Source: Tannerella sp.
GTDB lineage: Bacteria > Bacteroidota > Bacteroidia > Bacteroidales > Tannerellaceae
DNA length: 29,687 bases
Assembly: GCA_031279875.1 (NCBI GenBank)
Contig: JAITHS010000137.1
Span: 1-29,687, forward strand
Direction: 5' to 3'
The notes beneath the pieces were generated by a model that had not been told where the DNA came from, did no database searches, and saw only the letters and a list, made by a program, of their open reading frames with translations. Shown piece after piece: positions 15,850-26,300 of the stretch. Numbering within the stretch: position 1 is the stretch's first letter; every line of letters starts with the position of its first letter. The translations under genes were made by a program, and so were the position numbers.

Positions 15850-18800
15850 ATGAAACGTTTTTCTTATTTGATGACGGTTTTTTTATTTTGCTGGATTGCT
15901 TCGTGCCTCGCAATGACGTGGTACCGTCATCCCATTGCTGCTTTTGCACAATCCATAAAGACCATTTATCCAACAAAAGATTGGGCTATATCCGATTTTG
16001 TAGTAACAGACGCTAAATACGGCGCAAAAGCTCAGGCAGGATTTGATAACAGAGCGGCTTTTCAGGCGGCTATTGATGCGGCATACAACGCAGGCGGCGG
16101 CGTAGTCTATATTCCTGCCGGCAATTATGAGTTTCGCAGTACGCAAACCGGTAGCCGAAATGTCAGAGTGCGTCGAGGCAGTGATGAAACACGCAAATCA
16201 TATAATTACGAATATGTTTTGCAACTTCCCGCAGGAGTACAGCTACGTGGCGATTGGGCAAATCCGGAGTTGAATAACGGAAAAGTTCTCGGCACTATCC
16301 TTGAAGTAAGGGTAGGAAAGGATTCTCCCAATTATGACGGAACGGTCGAAAGTTGGTGGAACGACAGTCAGGCCGACAACGCACTGCGCACTACGCATAC
16401 CAGCATAGCCGACAGGTTTATAGAGATGAGAGAAGGGACAGGAGTAACGAATTTGTCGATTTGGTATCCGGAGCAAACTATCAAAGATATTAAGCCATAT
16501 CCATGGACATTATATCAAACATCAGGAGATTGCGCAACAGTTGAAAACGTTACTCTTGTAAATGCGTACAACGGTTTTTATTCTGCTCCGAGCGAACTGC
16601 ATTATGTGATGAACAGTTATATGACGGCTCTCAAAACAGGAATAGAAGTTCATATCTGTACCGACATCGGACGAATTGAAAATGTCAGGATAAACCCCAA
16701 ATATTGGGCTGATTCGGGGCTTCCGGGTTCACCGTCGCTCAATGAAATTACTGCTTATACGAAAGCTAACGGTACAGGTTTTCAAATGCACCGTTCCGAT
16801 TGGGAATATGTATCTTATTTGTATGTTTCAGGTTATAAAAACGGTATGTGGATAGGTAAAGAACCGGGTTATAGCGACGCCCCGAATGCGCAGTTTACCG
16901 AAATACACATCAATAACTGCGATACAGGTTTATATGTGCAAGCTGTTAACCCATACGGTTTGCTTTTTTCCAATTCTACTTTCGGCTCTAATGCCGACGG
17001 TATTGCCGCTTATTTCTTCAATGATTTCACAACTTCAACTCAATTTAACGGAGTAGATTTCACGGGACCTGTCGTAAGCGACGGCAGCGATGGCGTTATC
17101 TCGTTTGAAAGTTGCACATTCGACAAATACAACGAATATGCGCTTAAAATAAATAACGGTAACGTATTGATTACTCAATCTGATTTTAAACAACCTGTCG
17201 GTCATGTCTTTCTGGGTGCTAACGTGAATACGCTTAAATCAATGAACTCAGGATATAAACGCAAATTGGAAATCAAAAACAACGGCAAGACGGCAAAAGT
17301 TGAGATTCTTACGGACGATAAATACCTGTTTGAGCCTATTACTAAAAATATTAAAACAAATATTGATGTACACCCAAGACCGGCGTCAAACAATGTGTTG
17401 AAAGTAGATTTGCCGCGATCTGTCGGATTTAATAACGATGCTCCGACCGAAGATGTCTCGGCTAAATTGCAGGACGCATTAAATGCTGTTAAGGCGTCCG
17501 GCGGTGGAACGGTTTATCTGTCGGCAGGCAGATATTTAGTCGATAATCCCATTACCATTCCTTCGGGAGTTGAATTGAGAGGAACATGGGACGTACAACA
17601 TCATACCCAAAGCGGTGGTACCGCGATATTTACAAATTATAGCGGAGGTGCCGCAGGTGAAAAAGGTTCTTCGCTTATACAGATCGAATCGCAGGCCGGC
17701 ATCAGAGGGTTGAACATTTTACAGTTTAATATTGCTACCGGCGAATATAACAATAATAACCCACGACCTACTCCGTTCCTGATACAGGGGAAAGGGCCGA
17801 ATGTATATATAATTAATGTAACCATACCGGCAGGCGATAAAGGTATAGACCTCGCTTCTTACAACACAAGCGGACATTACGTTGATTATTTCGCCGGTGT
17901 AGTAGCAAGAGCAGGTATTTGGGTTGGAGGAGGCGCCGAAGGTGGGTTTATCAGGAATATGCAGTTCAATCCTCACTACGGCACACGACTGCCGCAAAAA
18001 GGACAAGGGTATCCGAATGTGCCTTTGATGAGATACGTGCAAGCTCATTGCAGTCAGTTGAAATTTGCCGATGTTAAAAAACAAACTGTTTTTAACAATT
18101 TTGTTTATGGCTCTGTTTATGGCATTCATTTTTTGAAAGACGCAATAACAGGTAACTACCCCGGAGAAATGACCGTCGTAGGGCATGGTTCGGACGGATG
18201 CACCTATTCTTTATTTGTTGAAGACGCCGATGAAAATACTAAAATAATTGCTATCAACTCCGAATTGGTTAATACGAAAATTGCAGGACAAGCCGTTAGA
18301 TCTTACGTTTTGATGGGTAACGAAATAAATACGAAAAAGGTTCATCCTAACGCTAAATTAATACTGTATAATACTGCTTTTTGGGGTAGCCCTACGGTGG
18401 GCGGTATAGTAAACAACGGTATTGTGCGGTATCAACAGGCTAATTTTCAGCGCTCCGGCGCTACAGGCGTAGATGTAAGAGGAGGAAAAGCTTTTGTATA
18501 TTCTTCTTTTTTTGCACAAAATGTGTACACTGATGCCGACGAAAATAATGCGTATGCCAAGTTGCATGAGACAGGCAACTCAATAGAACTCACCAATAAT
18601 TATTACCTGTCGGGACTGAAAAATAATAGCGCTAAACCGGACGGAATCTATGGCTCCGATATAGTCGCAAGCAATTTAAACAGGCTCTATTATCCACATA
18701 TTTTTGCGCCGTCGGAAGGATATGTCGGCAAGGTTGAGAAGCCGTTGCGGAAAGAGATTTGCCTTAACGGACGGTGGGATTTTCAGCCTGTCGCGCTGCC

Positions 18801-21798
18801 GCAAGACTACCGTCAGGGCAAAGGCATCGCTCCCGAACTTCCGTTGCCGCAAGCCGACAAATGGGACAAAACACAAATCAAAATCCCATCGCCGTGGAAT
18901 ATTAACTCCTTTGCTAACAGAGAATTAGAAGGCCCCGACCACCGCAACTATCCGTCTTATCCCAAAGAATGGGACGGCGTTAAAATGGCGTGGATGCGCA
19001 AATCGGTACAAATACCTATCGACTGGGGCGGCAACCGCTTAATGCTTCATTTTGAGGCTGTTGCAGGACATACGCAGGTGTTGGTAAACGGCAAAAAGGC
19101 GGCTGAAAACTTCGACCTCTTCCTGCCTTTCGACGTCGATATTACCGACATCGTCAAAGCCGGTGAGCAAGCCGAAATCCTTGTAGGAGTGCGCAGTCAA
19201 GCGCTTTTTGAGGACAATTCTACCAAAGGTCGTCGTATTGTGCCTGCCGGTTCGATGTGGGGGTATCATGTTAATGGCATCTGGCAGGATGTTTATCTGA
19301 TTGCCGTTCCTCAAATTAGCATTAACAACGTATATATCAAGCCGTTAGTGTCGCAACGCAAACTCGAACTGGAATTGACGGTCAGCAATTTTAGCGGTAA
19401 ACCGGCCGAATTGTTGCTCGGCGGTGATATACGTAAATGGCTCAACAATGCCGGTACTACCGTCAATTCTGCGCCTGTTCCCGACTGGAAACTTGCCTCG
19501 ACGCCTGCCGTCGTCATACCGGCCCAAAAGTTGAAACTGCCTGTCGGAGAAACTAAAACGACACTTTCTCTTGATATAGCCGACAACACGCTCGAACTAT
19601 GGTCGCCGGAATATCCAAATCTCTACGGACTGTCTCTACAAATCTCTACAAAAAAATCGCAACCTGTTGATATTAAGTACGAAAGGTTCGGATGGCGTGA
19701 GTGGACTTTTGAGGGAACGACGCAGTTGCTTAACGGCAAACCGTATTCTCTCAAAGGCGATTCGTGGCATTTTATGGGCGTTCCGCAACTGACACGACGT
19801 TATGCTTACGCATGGTTTAAAGCCTTGAAAGACGCCAACGCCAATGCTGTACGCCCTCACGCTCAAATATATCCGCAGTTTTATTTCGACGTAGCCGACG
19901 AGATGGGCATCTGCATTCTCGCCGAGACTGCAAACTGGGCGAGCGACGGCGGCCCGAAGATGGATTCGCCGACTTTCTGGGAAAACTCCAAAGACCACCT
20001 GCGACGAATGGTCGTGCGCGACCGCAACCACCCTTCGGTGTTTGGTTGGAGCGTCAGCAACGAAAACAAACCTGTTATCCTTCACGTCTTTAACAAACCC
20101 GAATGGATGGATTATCAAAAGCAGGCATGGCGCGACTGGGTCGCTATCGTGCGTGAATACGATACTACCCGACCGTGGATTTCGAGCGACGGCGAAGAAG
20201 ACGGAGAAGGGATATTGCCCTCAACGATAGGTCATTACGGTGATGAAAATTCGCTCAAAAACTGGGCTGCGCTCGGTAAACCGTGGGGCGTCGGCGAAAC
20301 AAGCATGGCGTATTACGGCACGCCCGAACAGGTAGCGAAGTTTAACGGCGAACGTGCTTACGAATCAATGGAAGGACGCATGGAAGGGCTTGCTTACGAG
20401 TGTTACCGCCTTATCCGGCAGCAGCGCGAAGCAGGAGCGTCTTACTCGTCGGTCTTCAACATCGCGTGGTATGCTTTGCAGCCGCTGCCGTTCGGAAAAC
20501 GTAATTTGACTGCGACGCCTTCGCTCGACGACGGGATATGGTTTGGCGAATATGTTGAAAATCAGACCGGTATCCAGCCCGAACGCATCGGCGCCTATTG
20601 CTCTACTTTCAACCCGGGATATGACCCTACGTTGCCTCTCTACCGCACATGGCCGATGTTTGATGCCATCAAAGCCGCTAACGAAGGCAACAGCCCCGCA
20701 TGGTCGCAATGGGCTGCTTTGCCGGTTAAAACGCTGATTGCCAAGCTCGACAAGCCTGCAAAACAATATTCGGAAATAACGTTTTTCGGAGCGTCCGACA
20801 GTCGTGTCAAGCAAATATTTGAAAATCAGGCAGTTGCTTTGGTGCATGGTGGAAAAGTTCAAACTAACAGAGTTCAAACTAACAGCAAGAAACTAATCAT
20901 CATTGACGGCACATACACTCTCACGGAAGCCGAACGGAAAGCAATAAAACAGCAAACCGACAACGGCGCCGACATTTGGCTTTGGTCGCCTAAACCGGAA
21001 ACTGCCGCTTCATACGCTTCTTTCCTGCCTCAACCGCTGCGACTGGAAGAACGCAAGGCTTCATCTTTTATCCCCGAACACAAGTCTTGGCTGAAAAATA
21101 CCGTTAATTCCGATTTCTATTTCTCTGAAATTCAGACCGAAAACGCATCCGAATATGTCATTGCAGGAATGCTTGCCGATGAAGGCGAAATCCTCTTGCG
21201 AGCCTGCAAAACCAACTGGCGTCGCTGGAACAAACGCCCCGAAGAATTGAAAACAGCCGCCGTACTGCGCAGCGAAAACGAAGCCTCTACGCATGATGCT
21301 GTGTTTATCAAATATCACGCCGGTAATTATACGCTGTATATCAGTACGTTAGATGATTTTACAACATCCGAAAAAGGATATAAAACGCTTCGTAAAATAC
21401 TGCACAGTGCCGGTATTGCTTCAACCGAAAGCAACGATAGCAGTGCCGACATCAAACTTATTGACAACGATGGCAACATACTTCTTAACAAACTGCTAAT
21501 CAACGTTATCGATAATCGACGCTACTACAATCTTTGGGTTTACAGCCCCCGTCCGCTCGACGACCTGCTCATCGAACCCGATATGCCGAAATTGGAAATC
21601 GTAACCGAAGAACGTATCGAAATTCGCCTCAACAACAAGCGTTTACAGTCATTAAAAGACCTGCCGCTCAAACAGGGCTGGAACAAATTCGACATCACCG
21701 TTCCAAACAACTCTGCCGCCGCTGCCAAACCTGTCCGCTTTTCCAGTTCTAACCGACCGGAATATATAAAAGTCTTACAAACAGCATTATACAGATGA
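15850..21798 (+). CDS. Twin beta-helix (pectate-lyase-3/GH55-like) fused to GH2 glycosidase
   Basis: This 1982-residue protein joins two enzymes. The N-terminal 950 residues hold two parallel beta-helix units, each opening with a motif like AAFQAAIDAAYNAGGGVVYI (about 70) or a degenerate version (ALNAVKASGGGTVYL, about 533). Two such units in tandem resemble GH55 and Pectate_lyase_3 proteins. From about 965 (LRKEICLNGRWDF) a GH2 begins: sugar-binding domain, Ig-like domain and barrel. The acid/base is E1405 in SVSNEN and the nucleophile is probably E1483 in GVGET. About 300 more residues follow. GH2 members are beta-galactosidases, glucuronidases or mannosidases. GC content jumps from about 32% to over 60% in samples either side of the junction, which suggests a fusion. 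The signal region contains one arm of the dispersed repeat and has both a lipobox (IASC, C19) and a possible signal peptidase I site (AFA before Q34). Confidence 0.87.
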   Translation: MKRFSYLMTVFLFCWIASCLAMTWYRHPIAAFAQSIKTIYPTKDWAISDFVVTDAKYGAKAQAGFDNRAAFQAAIDAAYNAGGGVVYIPAGNYEFRSTQTGSRNVRVRRGSDETRKSYNYEYVLQLPAGVQLRGDWANPELNNGKVLGTILEVRVGKDSPNYDGTVESWWNDSQADNALRTTHTSIADRFIEMREGTGVTNLSIWYPEQTIKDIKPYPWTLYQTSGDCATVENVTLVNAYNGFYSAPSELHYVMNSYMTALKTGIEVHICTDIGRIENVRINPKYWADSGLPGSPSLNEITAYTKANGTGFQMHRSDWEYVSYLYVSGYKNGMWIGKEPGYSDAPNAQFTEIHINNCDTGLYVQAVNPYGLLFSNSTFGSNADGIAAYFFNDFTTSTQFNGVDFTGPVVSDGSDGVISFESCTFDKYNEYALKINNGNVLITQSDFKQPVGHVFLGANVNTLKSMNSGYKRKLEIKNNGKTAKVEILTDDKYLFEPITKNIKTNIDVHPRPASNNVLKVDLPRSVGFNNDAPTEDVSAKLQDALNAVKASGGGTVYLSAGRYLVDNPITIPSGVELRGTWDVQHHTQSGGTAIFTNYSGGAAGEKGSSLIQIESQAGIRGLNILQFNIATGEYNNNNPRPTPFLIQGKGPNVYIINVTIPAGDKGIDLASYNTSGHYVDYFAGVVARAGIWVGGGAEGGFIRNMQFNPHYGTRLPQKGQGYPNVPLMRYVQAHCSQLKFADVKKQTVFNNFVYGSVYGIHFLKDAITGNYPGEMTVVGHGSDGCTYSLFVEDADENTKIIAINSELVNTKIAGQAVRSYVLMGNEINTKKVHPNAKLILYNTAFWGSPTVGGIVNNGIVRYQQANFQRSGATGVDVRGGKAFVYSSFFAQNVYTDADENNAYAKLHETGNSIELTNNYYLSGLKNNSAKPDGIYGSDIVASNLNRLYYPHIFAPSEGYVGKVEKPLRKEICLNGRWDFQPVALPQDYRQGKGIAPELPLPQADKWDKTQIKIPSPWNINSFANRELEGPDHRNYPSYPKEWDGVKMAWMRKSVQIPIDWGGNRLMLHFEAVAGHTQVLVNGKKAAENFDLFLPFDVDITDIVKAGEQAEILVGVRSQALFEDNSTKGRRIVPAGSMWGYHVNGIWQDVYLIAVPQISINNVYIKPLVSQRKLELELTVSNFSGKPAELLLGGDIRKWLNNAGTTVNSAPVPDWKLASTPAVVIPAQKLKLPVGETKTTLSLDIADNTLELWSPEYPNLYGLSLQISTKKSQPVDIKYERFGWREWTFEGTTQLLNGKPYSLKGDSWHFMGVPQLTRRYAYAWFKALKDANANAVRPHAQIYPQFYFDVADEMGICILAETANWASDGGPKMDSPTFWENSKDHLRRMVVRDRNHPSVFGWSVSNENKPVILHVFNKPEWMDYQKQAWRDWVAIVREYDTTRPWISSDGEEDGEGILPSTIGHYGDENSLKNWAALGKPWGVGETSMAYYGTPEQVAKFNGERAYESMEGRMEGLAYECYRLIRQQREAGASYSSVFNIAWYALQPLPFGKRNLTATPSLDDGIWFGEYVENQTGIQPERIGAYCSTFNPGYDPTLPLYRTWPMFDAIKAANEGNSPAWSQWAALPVKTLIAKLDKPAKQYSEITFFGASDSRVKQIFENQAVALVHGGKVQTNRVQTNSKKLIIIDGTYTLTEAERKAIKQQTDNGADIWLWSPKPETAASYASFLPQPLRLEERKASSFIPEHKSWLKNTVNSDFYFSEIQTENASEYVIAGMLADEGEILLRACKTNWRRWNKRPEELKTAAVLRSENEASTHDAVFIKYHAGNYTLYISTLDDFTTSEKGYKTLRKILHSAGIASTESNDSSADIKLIDNDGNILLNKLLINVIDNRRYYNLWVYSPRPLDDLLIEPDMPKLEIVTEERIEIRLNNKRLQSLKDLPLKQGWNKFDITVPNNSAAAAKPVRFSSSNRPEYIKVLQTALYR
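15870..15931. repeat. 9-bp inverted repeat around the hairpin-arm insert
   Basis: GATGACGGT at 15870-15878 and its exact reverse complement at 15923-15931 enclose most of the repeat-derived stretch inside the signal-peptide codons. The right copy overlaps the last bases of the arm. It may be chance or part of how the segment arose. Confidence 0.45.
15891..15925 (+). repeat. Single arm of the dispersed hairpin repeat inside a coding sequence
   Basis: These 35 bases match the right arm of copy 1 (9836-9870) at 33 positions, and the first 28 match the right arm of copy 2 (29040-29067) at 27. The left arm and loop are absent. The stretch is translated in frame as WIASCLAMTWY, within the signal peptide of the beta-helix/GH2 protein. 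Confidence 0.88.
20858..20887 (+). repeat. Two-copy 15-bp tandem repeat in the GH2 C-terminal region
   Basis: GTTCAAACTAACAGA and GTTCAAACTAACAGC lie side by side and encode VQTNR-VQTNS. The duplication adds five residues in frame in a region outside the catalytic barrel. Confidence 0.7.
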
Positions 21799-21817
21799 TT
21801 TTTCAAATAAAAAACAC

Positions 21818-23272
21818 ATGAATGCAATACACAATTTACAACGGCTGCTTGCAACCATATTTATTATTGTACTTTCTACAACAATTGTCGCCCAAACCCG
21901 CATTACTTGCATCGGGGCAAGCATTACCGAAGGTGCGCGCATCAAAAACAAGAAAGAAAATTCCTATCCGGGGCAGTTGCAAACGCTGTTGGGGACGGAT
22001 TATATTGTCGAAAATTGTGGCGTATCAGGCACAACGATGCAGCGAAAAGGCAATTCGCCCTATTGGAAAACCGAAGCCTACCGGAAAGCCCTCAATAGCA
22101 AGCCGGACATCGTGTTTATTGACCTCGGCGGCAACGACGCAAAAGCCGTTAATCGCCCGTTTTACAACGAGTTAGAGCAGGATTGTCGCGATATGATACG
22201 GGCTTTCAAGGATTTACCTACTCATCCGCGCGTCATTGTATTGCTGCCGACGGTGTTTTTTGTAACCGACAGTAACGGAATCTATGACCCAGTGAGTAAA
22301 AATCAGGTTGCGCCACGTCTCCAACGTGCTGCTTTTGAGGAGAATGTGGAAGTTGTAGATATGCGTCCGCTGCTTATCGACCGTCCTGACCTTATCCCCG
22401 ACGCTATCCATCCCGAAGAAAAAGGCTCGGAAATCATCGCCAAACGACTGTTTCAGCAAGTAACTTTACAAATAGACGAACAGTTTGATGTTTTTAAACA
22501 TCTTGATAATAAGAATATTACTTATAAAGTTGTCAATTTTGCGGGTTATTATTGCGCCGAATTTAAACTCAAAGGACGCGACTGCAAGGTAGTAAAACCG
22601 CATAAAACATCAGTCGGACGGCCTTGGATTTGGCGTACAAGATTTTGGGCGCATGAACCGCAAACCGACATTACTTTGCTCGAAAAAGGTTATCATCTCG
22701 TATATTGCGACCAAGCCGAACGCATGGGCAACAAACAGAATATCGAAGAATGGAACGAATTTTATAAAATTCTTCACGAAGGCGGTCTTAATCAGCGAGT
22801 TGTAATGGAAGGGATGAGTCGCGGCGGCGTGTATGTGTTTAACTGGGCGGCTGCTAATCCCGACAAAGTGGCGGCTGTGTATGTGGATAATCCGCTTCTT
22901 GACATGAAAGCGATGTATTACGGACCTGACGGCAAGGAAAAGCCTGAAAATGAGATAACAAAAGGCATTCGCGAAAATTACGGCGTTGAACGTCAAGATA
23001 TTAACAATTTCCGCGAAAGCCCAATAGATAAGATCGGCGACATCGTAAAAGGGCATTATCCTATTTTGATACTCTGCGCCGAACTCGACAATGCGGCCGT
23101 CAACTCGCAAAACGCTTTTCCGTTTGAGAAATTAATTCGAGAAAAAGGCGGCGAAATTATTGTCGTTGAGAAGAAAGGATTTAAACATCATCCGCACAGT
23201 TTTCCTAATCCGACACCAATTGTTGACTTTATTGAGAATGCCGTCGTGCGTTGGATTATTGCAACACTGTAA
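21818..23272 (+). CDS. Bi-modular esterase: SGNH hydrolase plus alpha/beta-hydrolase
   Basis: This 484-residue secreted protein carries two hydrolase folds. The signal peptide is 1-25. Residues 27-215 are an SGNH/GDSL domain with S35 in GASITEG, N106 in GGND, and D195/H198 in DAIHP, so its catalytic set looks complete. Residues about 230-484 form an alpha/beta-hydrolase with a nucleophile elbow GMSRGG (S334), a likely acid D424 (AELD) and a histidine-rich HHPHS (457-461). SGNH proteins in PULs often remove acetyl groups from glycans, and alpha/beta-hydrolases may remove other esters. Two deacylating activities on one chain is therefore a reasonable inference. It sits 19 nt after the GH2 fusion and 50 nt before the GH43-GH95 gene. 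Which esters are cleaved cannot be told from the sequence. Confidence 0.85.
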   Translation: MNAIHNLQRLLATIFIIVLSTTIVAQTRITCIGASITEGARIKNKKENSYPGQLQTLLGTDYIVENCGVSGTTMQRKGNSPYWKTEAYRKALNSKPDIVFIDLGGNDAKAVNRPFYNELEQDCRDMIRAFKDLPTHPRVIVLLPTVFFVTDSNGIYDPVSKNQVAPRLQRAAFEENVEVVDMRPLLIDRPDLIPDAIHPEEKGSEIIAKRLFQQVTLQIDEQFDVFKHLDNKNITYKVVNFAGYYCAEFKLKGRDCKVVKPHKTSVGRPWIWRTRFWAHEPQTDITLLEKGYHLVYCDQAERMGNKQNIEEWNEFYKILHEGGLNQRVVMEGMSRGGVYVFNWAAANPDKVAAVYVDNPLLDMKAMYYGPDGKEKPENEITKGIRENYGVERQDINNFRESPIDKIGDIVKGHYPILILCAELDNAAVNSQNAFPFEKLIREKGGEIIVVEKKGFKHHPHSFPNPTPIVDFIENAVVRWIIATL

Positions 23273-23311
23273 CGATAAAAATTTTAATTATTGCAACATA
23301 GTAACAATAAA
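23255..23311 (+). repeat. 25-bp direct repeat spanning the esterase stop codon
   Basis: Positions 23255-23279 and 23287-23311 match at 22 of 25 positions. The first copy contains the last codons and stop of the esterase gene; the second fills the short gap before the GH43-GH95 gene. It looks like a local duplication. Confidence 0.65.
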
Positions 23312-23322
23312 CAATATATACA

Positions 23323-26300
23323 ATGAACAAATCAACATTAATCGCAGTACTGTTATTAACGGCTGCCGTAACCTGCCTTGCGCAGAACAATCCTTTTGTC
23401 AGAGATTTATACACTGCCGACCCTTCGGCGCATGTTTGGGACGACGGACGACTGTATGTTTATCCGTCGCACGATTTTGATCCGCCTCGCGGATGCGACC
23501 TGATGGACGGCTACCACGTCTATTCGACCGACGATATGGTCAACTGGACTGACCACGGCGAGATTCTCCACTCGTCGCAGGTGGAATGGGGTCGCAAAGA
23601 AGGTGGCTTTATGTGGGCGCCCGACTGCGCTTACAAAAACGGTACCTACTATTTTTATTTCCCGCATCCGAGCGGCACAGACTGGAATAATACGTGGAAA
23701 ATCGGCGTGGCGACGAGCAAAAGTCCGGTGAAAGACTTTAAAGTGCAGGGCTATTTCGCAGGCATAGACTCGTTTGCGATGATTGACCCGTCCGTTTATA
23801 TCGACACCGACGGCAAGGCGTATTTCTACTATGGCGGCGGCTCGAAATGCAAGGGCGGCAAATTGAAAGACAACATGACCGAACTCGACGGCGCTTTGCA
23901 GGATATGACCGGACTGGAAGATTTCCACGAAGCGGCATGGGTTTTTAAGCGTAACGGCGTTTATTACATGCTTTATGCCGACAACTCACGCGGTCACAAC
24001 AAATTGCGCTATGCCACAAGCGACAGGCCTCTCGGACCGTGGATTTCAAAAGGCATTGTACTCGACGGCGTCAGTTCCGACACCAATCACGGCTCAATAG
24101 TAGAATACAAAGGTCAGTGGTATCTTTTCTATCACACGTGCGACATTTCGGGTCAAGGTAATTTGCGCTCGATATGCTACGACAAACTGTCGTTTAACGC
24201 CGACGGCACAATCCAAAAAGTTATCCCTACGGTTTCTCTCGGCGCAAGTTTCCGCAAAGGCAACATCGGCGCAGCATGGACGGACCGGACTGTTTTTGCT
24301 GATGAAAACGGATTGAAACCCGACGGAAAATACATGTTGTGGTATCGACGTTCGGCAAAAGCGTGGGAAGAAGCCCTTCCGCTTGGCAACGGACATCTCG
24401 GAGCAATGGTTTTCGGCGGCGTAGCGGATGAGCGTATTCAATTGAATGAGAATACTTTATGGGATGGCAAACCGCTTGACCCGAATAATCCCGAAGGACT
24501 TAAAGCGCTGCCCGAAGTACAACGACTGCTGTTTGAAAACAAAAACAACGAAGCCGTCAAACTTGCCGAACAAACGATGATGGGCAATCCGAAAGGCGTT
24601 AAATCGTATCAGTCGCTCGGCGAACTGTGGTTTGATACTCCCGAAAAATCGGCTTCAAACTATGTCCGAAGCCTTGACCTCGCAACAGGCATCGCCCGCG
24701 TGCAATATTCCGCCGACGGAGTTAATTATACCCGCGAATATTTCGCTTCCGCACCCGAAAATGTTGTGGTTGTGAGGATTACGGCTTCACAAAGCAAGAA
24801 AATCAATCTCTCGCTTACTTTAAGACGCGAAAAAGACGCTCGCGTACAGGCTGTCGAAAACGATCCTAACTCACTGATACTTAACGGACATATCTCGCAG
24901 GGCGGCGGAAATCGCGGACGACAACAACAGCAAAACAACGACGGCTGGAAAGGATTGAGTTTTGCAGCGCAGGTAAAGGCAGTAGCCGACAACGGCACGG
25001 TAAAAGTATTGAAAGATCCGTTCTCGCACACTGATTTACTGACTGTTAAAGATGCCGACGCACTGACGCTCTATATCGCCGGTGCAACCGATTATCCCGG
25101 ATTGGAAGCGGCCGCAAAAGGTGATTTTAGTCTCAAAGGCGACCCTGCCGCCAAATGCGCTAAAACAATTGCCGAAGCCATCACAAAGCCCTACAATGCC
25201 CTTAAAACCGCTCACATAGCCGACCATAAGAAATATTTCGACCGCGTGGACATCACGCTCGGCGCAGTACCGGCTGATATTGAGGCGCTTCCTTCTAATG
25301 AACGGCTCGCTTTGGCGAAGAAAAAAGGCTCGCCGGACCCCGGATTGGTAGAGAAATATTTCCAATTCGGACGCTATCTGCTTTTGGCTTCATCGCGACC
25401 GGGTGGTATGCCTGCCAACTTGCAAGGTCTCTGGGCATGGCAGATGAACGCTCCTTGGAACGCTGATTTTCACACTAATATCAATTTCCAGATGAACTAC
25501 TGGCCTTCAGAAATCACTAATCTGTCGGAACTTCACATCCCGATGTTCGACCTGATGGATGTAATGGTTCGTCCGGGCGAAAAATCGGCTAAAACCATCT
25601 ACGGAGCGCGTGGGTGGGTTGTTCATCACCTTACCGACGCTTGGGGCTTTACCGCTCCTGCCGACGGGCCGCAAGGTATCTGGCCGGTTGGCTCGGCATG
25701 GCTGGCACAGCATCCGTGGGAACATTACGCATTTACGGGCGACAAACAGTTTCTCGCTACCCGCGCTTTCCCGATTATGAAAGGCGCTGCACGTTTTATC
25801 ATGGATTTCCTTGTCGAAGCACCCGCAGGAACGGCATACGCAGGTAAATTGGTAACAAATCCGTCGTATTCGCCTGAAAATACGTTCATTATGCAGGACG
25901 GACAACGCTCCGTATTTACTTACGGCGCAACAATGGACCTCGAAATAATACATAACTTGCTGAATAACTGTATCGCCGCATGTAAAATACTGAAAACCGA
26001 TGCCGACTTTCAAAAAGAATGTGAGAAAACTCTTTCTCGCCTGCCTGCCATTCAAATAAGCAAGACGACGGGGCGCATACTCGAATGGGCGGAAGATTAC
26101 AAGGAAGCAGAACCGCATCATCGCCACACGTCGCATCTGTTCGGACTTCACCCAGGCAATCAAATCACCGTTACAGGTACGCCCGCGCTGGCCGAAGCAG
26201 CCCGCAAAACACTTACCGCACGCGGCGACGACGGTACCGGCTGGGGCTTGGCGTGGAAAATCAATATGTGGGGAAGGCTTCACGACGGCGACCACGCTTT

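Noticed and set aside
15850..21798. Assembly error joining two genes
   Set aside because: The frame is continuous, the GH2 part has no signal peptide of its own, and the spacing between domains is normal for a fusion. The composition change fits a fusion too, so resequencing is still the decisive check.
25507..26295. 262-codon antisense frame within GH95
   Set aside because: It is a shadow of the conserved GH95 coding region with no domain of its own.
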